A stretch of 22,139 bases of DNA from Actinomycetes bacterium. GTDB lineage: Bacteria; Actinomycetota; Acidimicrobiia; Acidimicrobiales; Palsa-688. The translations under genes were made by a program, and so were the position numbers. The number at the start of each line of letters is the position of its first letter. The stretch's first letter is position 1. The notes beneath the pieces are model-generated. The model saw nothing but the letters and a program-made list of their open reading frames with translations, was not told the origin of the DNA and ran no database searches. The DNA lies in NCBI GenBank assembly GCA_021816565.1, contig JAKAXN010000030.1:1-22139 (forward strand), given 5' to 3'. Below are positions 1 to 6,064 of this stretch, in pieces.

Positions 1-446
1 CCCCCGGCTTCATGCCGGGAAAGGACCTCGAATGGCGGGGCATGATCCGCCACGGCGCCCAGCTCGTCTTCGCCTACGCCGAGGCCACCGTGCCCCGGGT
101 GTGCCTGATCATGCGCAAGGCCTTCGGGGGCGCGTACATCGTCATGGACTCCAAGGGCATGGGCAACGACCTGTGCCTGGCCTGGCCGTCGGCGCAGGTG
201 GCGGTCATGGGGGCGTCCGGAGCGGTCCAGATCCTGCACCGCCGGGAGGACGCCGACACGCAGGCCCGACTGGCCGTGGAGTACGAGCAGGACTACCTCA
301 ACCCGTACGTGGCCGCCGCCCGGGGTTTCGTCGACGAGGTCATCGACCCCGCCGATACCCGGCGGTCGGTCGCGGCGGCGCTGCGCATGCTGTCGACCAA
401 GCGGGAACGGCTGGTGACCCGCAAGCACGGCAACGGGCCCCTCTAG
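1..446 (+). CDS. Acyl-CoA carboxylase beta subunit (carboxyltransferase), 3' end only
   Basis: This is the C-terminal part of a biotin-dependent acyl-CoA carboxyltransferase of the PccB/AccD type. The family moves a carboxyl group from carboxybiotin to acetyl- or propionyl-CoA in the cytoplasm. The reading frame is already open at the left edge (P-G-F precede the first visible Met at 12), so the start lies outside the window. The segment GFMPGKDLEWRGMIRHGA, the glycine-rich KAFGGAYIVMDSKGMG that builds the CoA/biotin pocket, and AVMGASGAVQILHRRE are all recognisable. The tail, with NPYVAAARGFVDEVIDPADT, is the usual end of the family. TAG at 444-446 closes the gene, and a minus-strand gene ends 15 nt further on. 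The exact acyl-CoA substrate cannot be decided from this fragment. Confidence 0.93.
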   Translation, partial: PGFMPGKDLEWRGMIRHGAQLVFAYAEATVPRVCLIMRKAFGGAYIVMDSKGMGNDLCLAWPSAQVAVMGASGAVQILHRREDADTQARLAVEYEQDYLNPYVAAARGFVDEVIDPADTRRSVAAALRMLSTKRERLVTRKHGNGPL

Positions 447-461
447 CCCAGGCCTCCCGCC

Positions 462-968
462 TCAGGTGTGGGCCGGGCAGCGGCTGAGGAGAGGATCGGC
501 CATCAGCCGGTCCTGGCCGATCCGCCCCCCGCACACCTGGCAGTTGTCGAAGCTTCCGTCGTCCAACCTGACCAGGGCCGCCTCGATGGCGTCGAACTCC
601 TCGGCCACTGCGGAGAGGAATTCCTCGTCGGCCGCCACCTGGTCGACCGGTTCGTCCACCGGTTCGATGACCGGTGCCTCATCCACCACGGCCACCGTCT
701 CCAGCCGCTCCTCCGCCACCGGCTCCAGATCCATCGGCTGCACAACCGGCGTCTCCGCCTCGGGCTCCACCGCCATGGGTTCTGCGGGTTCTGAACCGGG
801 CGACTCCTCCAATCCGGTCTGCGCGTCAGGGCCGGTCAACTCGGAAGGCGCAGCGTCGGAGTCGGCAACCGCCGGGGTAACGGGTGGCGGGACGGGGAGT
901 ACCTGCTCGGAGTTCTCGCCGCTCACGCCCGCGTAGCCAGGATCGGTCGGGGTGTCGCTCGGGAACAT
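462..968 (-). CDS. Small acidic protein with C-terminal DksA/TraR-like zinc finger
   Basis: This 168-residue protein starts at ATG 966-968, with a weak GGAG four bases upstream. Its first 115 or so residues are low-complexity, rich in Pro, Glu, Val and Ala, and strongly acidic. The last 50 residues form a short helix (EEFLSAVAEEFDAIEAALVRLDDGSF) followed by a zinc-binding motif of the form C-x2-C-x17-C-x2-H. DksA/TraR proteins have the same spacing but with a fourth Cys, and they bind the RNA polymerase secondary channel. Only the finger and a short lead-in helix are present here; the long coiled coil with its DxxDxA tip is not. Binding to polymerase is therefore unproven. The frame stays open upstream through the tRNA-Lys gene as far as 1544, but this ATG gives the most sensible product. 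Confidence 0.72.
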   Translation of the reverse strand: MFPSDTPTDPGYAGVSGENSEQVLPVPPPVTPAVADSDAAPSELTGPDAQTGLEESPGSEPAEPMAVEPEAETPVVQPMDLEPVAEERLETVAVVDEAPVIEPVDEPVDQVAADEEFLSAVAEEFDAIEAALVRLDDGSFDNCQVCGGRIGQDRLMADPLLSRCPAHT

Positions 969-1057
969 CGGCTCCACGCTACCTATCCGCCCGGTCGGGT
1001 CGGGGTTTCTACGGCGGCGACGGACCCTGTCGGCGAGCGATGAACGGGGCCGGGAAG

Positions 1058-1130
1058 TGGGCCGCCAGGGTCTCGAACCCTGCACCTTGGGATTAAAAGT
1101 CCCCTGCTCTACCGGATGAGCTAGCGGCCC
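1058..1130 (-). tRNA. tRNA-Lys (anticodon UUU)
   Basis: A complete 73-nt cloverleaf is visible on the minus strand. The acceptor arms GGGCCGC (1124-1130) and GCGGCCC (1059-1065) pair perfectly, with discriminator A at 1058. The D stem is GCTC/GAGC. The anticodon loop CTTTTAA gives UUU, read on the stem GGGGA/TCCCA, whose outermost pair is G-A. The T arm is CAGGG-TTCGAGA-CCCTG. The 3' CCA is not encoded. The gene lies between the zinc-finger gene and an open frame of doubtful status. Confidence 0.95.
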
Positions 1131-1544
1131 GTCGTACGGGTGTCTAGCAGAGTAGACCTCTTTGGAAAGCGCCCGGATCAACCGGGCTGCGTCCCTCAGC
1201 CGACGGCGGGGGATCAGGTCCTCGACCGGGCCACCGGCCACCGGCCCGGTGCCAGGACTGTCAGCCGTGCCGGCGACGGCCGGGCCGGCCGGTTCCGCCC
1301 GGGACGGCTCGGGTGGGACCACCCGCGGCGTCCGCCTGCGGGGGGACCCCGCGCCCCCCGGTGCGGCCTTTCCGGAGGTCCGCCGCCGTAGCCGCCCCGC
1401 CGTCGCCTTCCGGGTCCGACGGCGGGCCGGATCCTTCTTCCGGGGCGGGGCACCGACCATCGCCCGGGCTGCGGCCACCACCGCGCCGACGGCGCGGGTC
1501 AGCAGGCTGTCGGAACTGCGGGCGCGAAACACGTGGCGATCCAT
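1131..1544 (-). other. Open frame upstream of tRNA-Lys; possible basic protein or untranslated spacer
   Basis: A minus-strand frame opens with ATG at 1542-1544 and has no stop before it enters the tRNA; it stays open down to 462. Codon use is GC3-rich and looks moderately coding. The product would be basic, with a Lys/Arg-rich stretch (RKKDPARRRTRKATAGRLRRR) and a later amphipathic piece (RRRLRDAARLIRALSKEV). I see no clear ribosome-binding site, and I recognise no family. An 8-bp inverted repeat, ACCGGGCC (1225-1232) and GGCCCGGT (1243-1250), lies inside it. It may be a gene whose stop has been lost, or chance in GC-rich DNA. Nothing better is visible on either strand, and 1545-1630 holds no feature I can support. 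Confidence 0.3.
1142..1157 (-). promoter_or_regulatory. Candidate promoter region for tRNA-Lys
   Basis: Just upstream of the tRNA (minus strand) lies an AT-richer stretch with a small dyad, GTCTA and TAGAC separated by six bases. Read on the minus strand it offers TACTCT and TAGACA as possible -10 elements 12 to 25 nt before the tRNA. No convincing -35 box was found at standard spacing. This is inference from position and composition only. Confidence 0.22.
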
Positions 1545-1630
1545 AGTAGGGGTCGGTCCGGAACGGGGGTCAGCGACGACGAACCGCCGGGCAGCCCCCT
1601 GCTGGACGGGAGCATCCGGGGCGGGGGGCG

Positions 1631-1981
1631 TCAGAAGGTGAGCACCCGGTCGGCCCAGAGGGTCCAGTCGGTCAACTCCTCGAGGGTCGAGCGGTGGGCC
1701 CCCCGGACCAGGGCGCTCTCGGCGACGCCCCGGGCGTCGAGGCAGGTTCCGCAGCAGCCGACCGCGGCGCCGTGACGGGCCGACGACTCGAGCATGCGGT
1801 CGAGGTGGTAGTAGCCGTCGGGCACCTTCTGCCCCGACACGGCGCAGCCGACGCCGTCACCCATCAGGAAGATCCGCACCTCCACCCCGTCCCGACGGCC
1901 CAGCGACCCGGCCAGGCGGAGAGCGTCCCACGACCGCTCGGTGCCGTAGGGGGGATCGTTGCATATGACCAGGACCTTCAC
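1631..1981 (-). CDS. DsrE-like family protein
   Basis: The 116-residue product matches the small DsrE/DsrF-like fold. Members are cytoplasmic sulfur-relay or persulfide-handling proteins, or proteins of unknown function. The N-terminus MKVLVICNDPPYGTERSW begins a beta-alpha unit. The central RIFLMGDGVGCA and the segment CCGTCLDARG carry cysteines where family members keep a conserved Cys or CxxC. The end, EELTDWTLWADRVLTF, is the usual terminus, so the protein is full length. The start is GTG at 1979-1981 with no clear ribosome-binding site. It lies 101 nt downstream of the fusion enzyme gene on the same strand and could be cotranscribed. A persulfide-transfer role is a family inference, not shown here. 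Confidence 0.85.
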   Translation of the reverse strand: MKVLVICNDPPYGTERSWDALRLAGSLGRRDGVEVRIFLMGDGVGCAVSGQKVPDGYYHLDRMLESSARHGAAVGCCGTCLDARGVAESALVRGAHRSTLEELTDWTLWADRVLTF

Positions 1982-2010
1982 CGCGGCCAGTGTCCGGCTC
2001 CGCGAAGGGT

Positions 2011-2031
2011 GGGACCAGGGAAAAAGGTCCC
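2011..2031 (-). terminator. Candidate hairpin after the fusion enzyme gene
   Basis: GGGACC (2011-2016) and GGTCCC (2026-2031) form a 6-bp stem around a 9-nt A-rich loop, in the gap between the fusion gene and the DsrE gene. On the minus strand no U-run follows the stem, so it could be a weak terminator, a processing site or chance. Confidence 0.25.
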
Positions 2032-2082
2032 GGCCCGGCCGCCGAGAGTCCCGCCGGGGGTGGGCGCCGGAGACCGGGAGGG

Positions 2083-3246
2083 TCAGCCGGAGCGTCGGCG
2101 GGCCCTCAACACGACGTCGTCGACGTGGTGCGACGAGGCCGCCCCGGCCGGCCGGGGCCGCTTGGCGTGGACTTCGATCTCCCAGTCGGGTGAACCGGTC
2201 AGGGTGGCGGCGAAATCCTCGACCCGCACGTAGGCGTCGGGGTCGAAGGGTCGGCTCTCGGCCCAGGGGTCCACGGGGCGGCGCATGGGCTCGAGGTCGT
2301 GGCTCACCACGAGCAGGGTGCCCTCCGGGGCGACCGCTTCCAGCAGGTTGCGGACGGCGCGGTCATCGGGGGTGCGGGGAATGGAGGCGTAGTGGGCCGA
2401 CACCAGATCGAAGACCCCCGTCCCGTAACCGGCCGGTCCGTTGGCGTCGCCATGATGGCATTCGACGGCCAGGCCCCGCCGCACCGCCTCAGCCTCGACC
2501 CGGTCCAGGGCCCGCTGAGATATGTCACTGGCCGTGACCATCCATCCCTGCTCGGCCAGCCACAGGGCGTCAGCACCCTCTCCGGCGCCGACGTCGAGGG
2601 CCCGCCCGGGGCGGAGGCCACCCACCTCGTACACGAGGGTGCCGTTCGGGTTGCCGCTCCATATCGGCTCGCCCCCGTAGCGCCGGTCCCAGTCGATCTG
2701 GTTGGCCGGGGCCCGGCCCGGCACCCGGTGATCGTCAGCGGCCAGAACCCGGCTGATCGCCTCCCCGATCTCCGCACCGCGGCCGGCTCCGGCCGTGTCC
2801 GGTCCTGCCGGTCCGGCTCCGTGCCCGGCGGCGTAGACCCCCTGAACAGCCGTGGCCCCGCTGCTGTCGGTCCCGATCAACTCCCCCGACCCGCCCGGGC
2901 GCACCGCCGCGTGGATCCCGAGGTGCGCCAGCGCCTGACGCGTCGGCTCGTCGAGGCGACCGGTGGCCACCAGCACCGAGCGGGCCACGACCAGGTGGCC
3001 ACCTGTCAGCGCGGCCTCGAACCGCCCGTCGTCGTGGCGGGCGAGCGCGACCACCCGGCCGTCGAGCACCTCGCCGCCGTAGGCCCGCACCTCCTCGCGA
3101 CCCTCGGTGACGCCGCCGGGATCGACCACGATCACGGACCGGCGCCGCCGTCCCAGCGCGGCCGCCGCGGCCAGTCCGACCGGAGATCCGCCGACCACGA
3201 CGGTGTCGCAGTGGCGCTCCATGGAGTGAGAGGCGTGGTTGCCCAT
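2083..3246 (-). CDS. Shortened FAD oxidoreductase fused to a class I SAM methyltransferase
   Basis: This 387-residue two-domain protein starts at ATG 3244-3246; ATG 3220-3222 (379 residues, MERHCDTVVV) is equally possible, and neither has a good ribosome-binding site. Residues 14-172 resemble the FAD-binding part of thioredoxin-reductase-like enzymes: dinucleotide motif GGSPVG (19-24), a VLVATG strand end (91-96) and a C-terminal GVYAAGH (136-142). Residues 183-387 form a Rossmann methyltransferase with SAM motif I LDVGAGEGADALWLA (217-231), an acidic strand end at VTASD (237-241) and FDLVSAHY (279-286). Full-length fusions of this kind are common in actinobacteria. In this copy, the segment after the first beta-alpha-beta unit and the NADPH-binding lobe with its CxxC are missing, so reductase activity is doubtful. 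The methyltransferase half looks intact. The substrate is unknown. Confidence 0.85.
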   Translation of the reverse strand: MGNHASHSMERHCDTVVVGGSPVGLAAAAALGRRRRSVIVVDPGGVTEGREEVRAYGGEVLDGRVVALARHDDGRFEAALTGGHLVVARSVLVATGRLDEPTRQALAHLGIHAAVRPGGSGELIGTDSSGATAVQGVYAAGHGAGPAGPDTAGAGRGAEIGEAISRVLAADDHRVPGRAPANQIDWDRRYGGEPIWSGNPNGTLVYEVGGLRPGRALDVGAGEGADALWLAEQGWMVTASDISQRALDRVEAEAVRRGLAVECHHGDANGPAGYGTGVFDLVSAHYASIPRTPDDRAVRNLLEAVAPEGTLLVVSHDLEPMRRPVDPWAESRPFDPDAYVRVEDFAATLTGSPDWEIEVHAKRPRPAGAASSHHVDDVVLRARRRSG

Positions 3247-3273
3247 GCGGGGGAGGATAGGATGATTCGCGCC

Positions 3274-3288
3274 AACAGCATGGCTGTT
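3274..3288. promoter_or_regulatory. Palindrome A in the divergent control region
   Basis: AACAGC and GCTGTT form perfect 6-bp arms around ATG, between the fusion enzyme gene and the XRE-cupin gene. It abuts palindrome B, sharing two T residues with it. The matching architecture (perfect arms, 3-nt spacer) suggests paired operator half-sites for the neighbouring regulator. That binding is inferred. Confidence 0.45.
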
Positions 3289-3303
3289 TGCAGTATCTGC
3301 AAA
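3287..3303. promoter_or_regulatory. Palindrome B (TTTGCAG-TAT-CTGCAAA), probable operator
   Basis: This perfect 17-bp dyad has 7-bp arms and a TAT spacer, in an AT-richer island of otherwise GC-rich DNA. It lies 15 nt upstream of the preferred GTG start of the XRE-cupin gene and about 40 nt upstream of the divergent fusion gene. XRE-family dimers bind short dyads of this kind, so autoregulation plus control of the fusion gene is the natural reading. It also argues against the ATG codons at 3262 and 3280, which would put the dyad inside the coding region. Confidence 0.6.
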
Positions 3304-3318
3304 GAGAACGGGGGGCGA

Positions 3319-3900
3319 GTGGCTGATCACGATGGCGTGGAGCGACTGGTCCGCACCCGCCTGCGGAGCCTGCGGACCACGCTGGGGTTGTCGCTCGAGG
3401 AGCTGGCGGCCCGGACCAACCTCAGCCCCTCCACCATCAGCCGGGTGGAGACCGGCAAGCGGACCATCAGCCTGGACGTCCTGGTGCCGCTGGCCGCCGC
3501 TCTCCAGGTGGACCTGGACGCGCTGCTCGACGTGAGCTCCGACGGCGATGTGGTCATCCGGCCCGTCCCCAGCCGGTCGGGGGAGCGGACCACGTGGATG
3601 CTGAGCCGACCCACGGCCGGAACGGTGGCGGTGAAGATGCGGCTGGAACCGACGGGCCACCGCCCTCAGCAGCGGGTCCATCCCGGTCACGACTGGCTGT
3701 TCGTCCTGAGTGGGACGCTGCTCCTGCTGCTGGGGGACCGGGAGATCACCGTCGAGACCGGTCAGGCCGCCGAGTTCGCCACCATGACGCCGCACGCAGT
3801 GGCGGCCGCCGGCGGCCCGGTCGAGGTCATCATGATCTTCGACCGTGACGGCCAGAGGGCCCACGTCCATTCGGCCCCGCTACCCGACGCCGCCGGGTAG
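3319..3900 (+). CDS. XRE-family HTH regulator with C-terminal cupin domain
   Basis: The 193-residue protein is a DNA-binding transcription factor. Residues 7-67 are an XRE/Cro-type helix-turn-helix: RTTLGLSLEELAARTNLSPS, then TISRVETGKRTISLDVLVPLA. Residues 100-180 are a cupin barrel with HRPQQRVHPGHDWLFVLSG and a later MTPHAV strand, which may bind a small ligand or metal. I chose GTG 3319-3321 because a G-rich stretch precedes it and family members begin 8-10 residues before the HTH; in-frame ATGs at 3262 (GGGAGGA four bases upstream) and 3280 are alternatives. It is divergent from the oxidoreductase-methyltransferase fusion, an arrangement seen for this pair in actinobacteria. It probably controls that gene through the palindromes between them. 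Confidence 0.88.
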   Translation: MADHDGVERLVRTRLRSLRTTLGLSLEELAARTNLSPSTISRVETGKRTISLDVLVPLAAALQVDLDALLDVSSDGDVVIRPVPSRSGERTTWMLSRPTAGTVAVKMRLEPTGHRPQQRVHPGHDWLFVLSGTLLLLLGDREITVETGQAAEFATMTPHAVAAAGGPVEVIMIFDRDGQRAHVHSAPLPDAAG

Positions 3901-3909
3901 CCTCCTCCC

Positions 3910-3984
3910 ATGAAGAAGCTCCTGATCCTCGCCGCTCTTATCGGACTCGGTGCCTTCGCGGCCCAGAAGTTGCGCTCCAACTGA
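3910..3984 (+). CDS. 24-residue membrane peptide
   Basis: A very short ORF begins 10 nt after the XRE-cupin stop. It encodes MKKLLILAALIGLGAFAAQ plus a five-residue KLRSN tail: two lysines, one hydrophobic helix and a basic end. The pattern is that of a single-span membrane peptide. The start resembles the N-terminus of the actinobacterial DLW-39 family, but the acidic DLW tail is absent and the peptide is shorter. No Shine-Dalgarno motif precedes the ATG. Function is unknown; the regular amino-acid pattern, not length, is the argument for its being real. Confidence 0.5.
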   Translation: MKKLLILAALIGLGAFAAQKLRSN

Positions 3985-4003
3985 CCACGGACTCCGGGCC
4001 CGG

Positions 4004-4032
4004 CACCGGATGGCCGGCAGCGGCCACCGGTG
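4004..4032. terminator. Hairpin between convergent genes
   Basis: CACCGG (4004-4009) and CCGGTG (4027-4032) enclose an inner GGCC/GGCC pair, giving a stem of about 10 bp with a small bulge. It lies between the small membrane peptide gene and the convergent thioesterase gene, where a two-way terminator is expected. No U-tract follows on either strand. Confidence 0.35.
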
Positions 4033-4061
4033 ACGGCTCCGGCGAGCGAGACGCCGGCCTC

Positions 4062-4511
4062 TCAGGAAGGCGGGGCCGGGGCTCCCTGAGGTGAGCCGCC
4101 GTTGGTGGTCCCCTTCGGGGCCATGATGGCCACCGTGCCCTGGGCGGCGCAGACCAGCCGGCCCAGGTTGGTCACGTCGACGCGCACGATGGCGCTACGC
4201 CTGGACAGCGTAACTATCCGGGCTTCGGCAACCATGGGACCGGGCCGGGCGGGGGCGGTGAAGTTGAGCTTGAACTCCTGCGTGGCCGGCCAGGATCCGC
4301 GCGGCACCACCGGCAGGCAGACGGCCCCGAGGACGTGGTCGACGAGTGCCGACACCACCCCGCCGTGGGCTGCGCCGAAGGGGTTGAGCAACTCCTCGGT
4401 CACCGGCAGCTCACAGATCAGCCGGCCCGGCTCGACGTCGGTGGTGGAGATCCCCAGATAGCCGGGCAGTCCGCCCCCGGCCGGGCCGGCGGAGTAGCGG
4501 CTCTGCAGCAT
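4062..4511 (-). CDS. PaaI-family hotdog thioesterase
   Basis: The protein is 149 residues from ATG 4509-4511 and belongs to the PaaI/acyl-CoA thioesterase hotdog family. These enzymes hydrolyse acyl-CoA thioesters in the cytoplasm. Visible features are LNPFGAAHGGVVSALVDHVLG, which holds the catalytic HGG and the following acidic helix, then TQEFKLNFTAPARPG and the strands AEARIVTLSRRSAIVRVDV. The frame remains open 21 codons upstream and those codons read like protein, ending in ESFDAEIASA. That stretch has no ATG, GTG, TTG or CTG before the in-frame TAG that ends the MFS gene. The annotated start may therefore be too short. It lies directly downstream of, and in the same frame as, the MFS permease, and is probably cotranscribed. 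Confidence 0.85.
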   Translation of the reverse strand: MLQSRYSAGPAGGGLPGYLGISTTDVEPGRLICELPVTEELLNPFGAAHGGVVSALVDHVLGAVCLPVVPRGSWPATQEFKLNFTAPARPGPMVAEARIVTLSRRSAIVRVDVTNLGRLVCAAQGTVAIMAPKGTTNGGSPQGAPAPPS

Positions 4512-4574
4512 GGCGGACGCGATCTCGGCGTCGAAGCTCTCGAAGGCGATCTCGGCGTGGGCGATCCCGAGAGG

Positions 4575-5831
4575 CTACATGCCGCTTCGAGGCCGGCGAG
4601 AAGCGGGCAGCCGACGGCCGCGGCCCAGGTGCTGCGGCTCCTGCAGCCCGACGGCCATGACAGCCGCCGAGATCAGGCCGAGCACGCCGACCACCGGGCC
4701 GGCCAGGGCGATGGCGGCGGCGCCCACCACCACCGAGTCGACCAGAGGGCCGGCTGTGTACCCGGAGTCCGAGACCACCCGCCACACGGCGAGGAACGAC
4801 GCCCGACTGGCGGAAGGCGTCAGGTCCGCCCCCAGGGTCATCACGATTCCCGACCCCATCCCGTTGCCGAAGCCCAGCACCAGGGCCACCACGAACAGGC
4901 TGGTGAAGCTGTCGCTCAGGGGGATGAGCAGGTGCCCGACGGAGAGGAGGACGATGCACGGGAGGGCCACGGCCCGGCGTCCCCACCGGTCCGAGACGAT
5001 GCCCGAGGGGTAGAAGAACGCCAGGTCGACCAGCGACGACCAGGCGAAGATGGTGGCCGCGGCAGCCGACCCCAGACCGAGGTGGGCGGCCCACAGGGGC
5101 ACGATGGCGGTGCGGCTGCCGCGCAGCAGCATGATCCCGAACGCCCCGACCCCGGCGGTGGCGAAGCCCCGCCGGTGATCCCTGAGGACCTGGAGGGGGC
5201 GTACCGTCTCCTGGGCCACCGCGCCGGAGTCCACGTCGCTTCGGTCGCGCGCCAGCGCCAGCCACCCGAACCCGACCGCCACCGCCACCAGGTAGATGAC
5301 GAACGCGACGGAGGCGTCGGCACGCGAGGCGAACGCCACGAATATGAACGGGCCGATGACGTTGCCGGCCCGCATGACCCCGCCGAAGAGCGACAGCGCC
5401 CGGCCCCTCACGTGCGGGGGCGCCACCCGGCTCAGGTGGGTCATGCGGGTGAGGCTCCACAGCGCCAGCCCACCGGCCTGGACGAACAGCGCCAAGGCCA
5501 GGACGGCAACCGACCCGGCCAGGAGGCAGCCCAGCAGGCCAGCGGCCATCATCGAGGCGGCCAGCACGCTGGAGCGGATCTCCCCGATACGGCCCAGGAT
5601 CCGCCCGGCCGGCAGGTCGAAGACCATGGTTCCGAGCGAGTTGACCGCCACCACCGCGGTGGCCATCCCCGGGGATGCGTGGAGGTCCCGGGCCGCGTAG
5701 ACCAGCACCGGCAGCATGGCTCCCTGCCCGGCGGAAAGCACCAGGTTGGGCAGGTACACCTGCATCCAGAGAGGCCTGATCGCCCCCGTGGTCGGGCCGG
5801 CGATTTGCGATTGGTCCAGCGGCTCCGCCAC
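4575..5831 (-). CDS. MFS transporter
   Basis: The product is a 418-residue major facilitator superfamily permease with about 12 hydrophobic helices in two halves and a central charged loop (ALARDRSDVDSGAVAQETVR). The loop after helix 2 carries DLPAGRILGRIGEIRS and that after helix 8 SGIVSDRWGRRAVALP, which correspond to the family's loop 2-3 and 8-9 signatures. The start is GTG 5829-5831. The transported compound cannot be read from sequence; drug/proton antiport is only one possibility. TAG at 4575-4577 is followed in the same frame by the thioesterase, and the gene is divergent from the VOC-family gene. Confidence 0.9.
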   Translation of the reverse strand: MAEPLDQSQIAGPTTGAIRPLWMQVYLPNLVLSAGQGAMLPVLVYAARDLHASPGMATAVVAVNSLGTMVFDLPAGRILGRIGEIRSSVLAASMMAAGLLGCLLAGSVAVLALALFVQAGGLALWSLTRMTHLSRVAPPHVRGRALSLFGGVMRAGNVIGPFIFVAFASRADASVAFVIYLVAVAVGFGWLALARDRSDVDSGAVAQETVRPLQVLRDHRRGFATAGVGAFGIMLLRGSRTAIVPLWAAHLGLGSAAAATIFAWSSLVDLAFFYPSGIVSDRWGRRAVALPCIVLLSVGHLLIPLSDSFTSLFVVALVLGFGNGMGSGIVMTLGADLTPSASRASFLAVWRVVSDSGYTAGPLVDSVVVGAAAIALAGPVVGVLGLISAAVMAVGLQEPQHLGRGRRLPASRRPRSGM

Positions 5832-5910
5832 CTCGTCCTCCGCGCCCTTCCGAGCCGGAACAGGGTCTCATCACCGGCGGCGGGGAGCAAGCCGGTTTCG
5901 CCTCCCGGCG

Positions 5911-5935
5911 GGCCGGCACGGCCCGTGCGCCGGCC
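5911..5935. repeat. Strong GC hairpin in the MFS/VOC divergent gap
   Basis: GGCCGG-CAC (5911-5919) can pair with GTG (5925-5927) and CCGGCC (5930-5935) around a five-base loop, with a two-base bulge. It sits in the 233-nt divergent region 5832-6064. In DNA this GC-rich such a structure may be chance. I see no clear promoter boxes in the region. Confidence 0.25.
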
Positions 5936-5996
5936 CCGGCGGCGGCCTACCATCGGTTCCGGTCACCTCGAGACGTGTCCGTCAGCGCCGCTGTTG

Positions 5997-6013
5997 CCCG
6001 GGCGTCGCCCGGG
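5997..6013. promoter_or_regulatory. Perfect 17-bp GC palindrome upstream of the VOC gene
   Basis: CCCGGGCG and CGCCCGGG flank a single T, ending 51 nt before the VOC-family start codon. Dyads with odd centres of this length can be operators, but G/C-only dyads arise easily here. Regulatory status is inferred from position only. Confidence 0.3.
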
Positions 6014-6064
6014 GTCGGGGGGACTGCTGAGGGGATGGGCATCTTCGAGAAAGGACCAGCTTCG

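Noticed and set aside
1625..1700. Possible CRISPR or tandem repeat array anywhere in the window
   Set aside because: No set of three or more regularly spaced identical repeats was seen here or elsewhere in the window. The only spaced repeat pair of note is at 8644-8679.
2299..3318. N-terminal extension of the XRE-cupin frame upstream of GTG 3319
   Set aside because: The extension is antisense to the fusion enzyme and would include the palindromic operator region. Family members begin close to the HTH.
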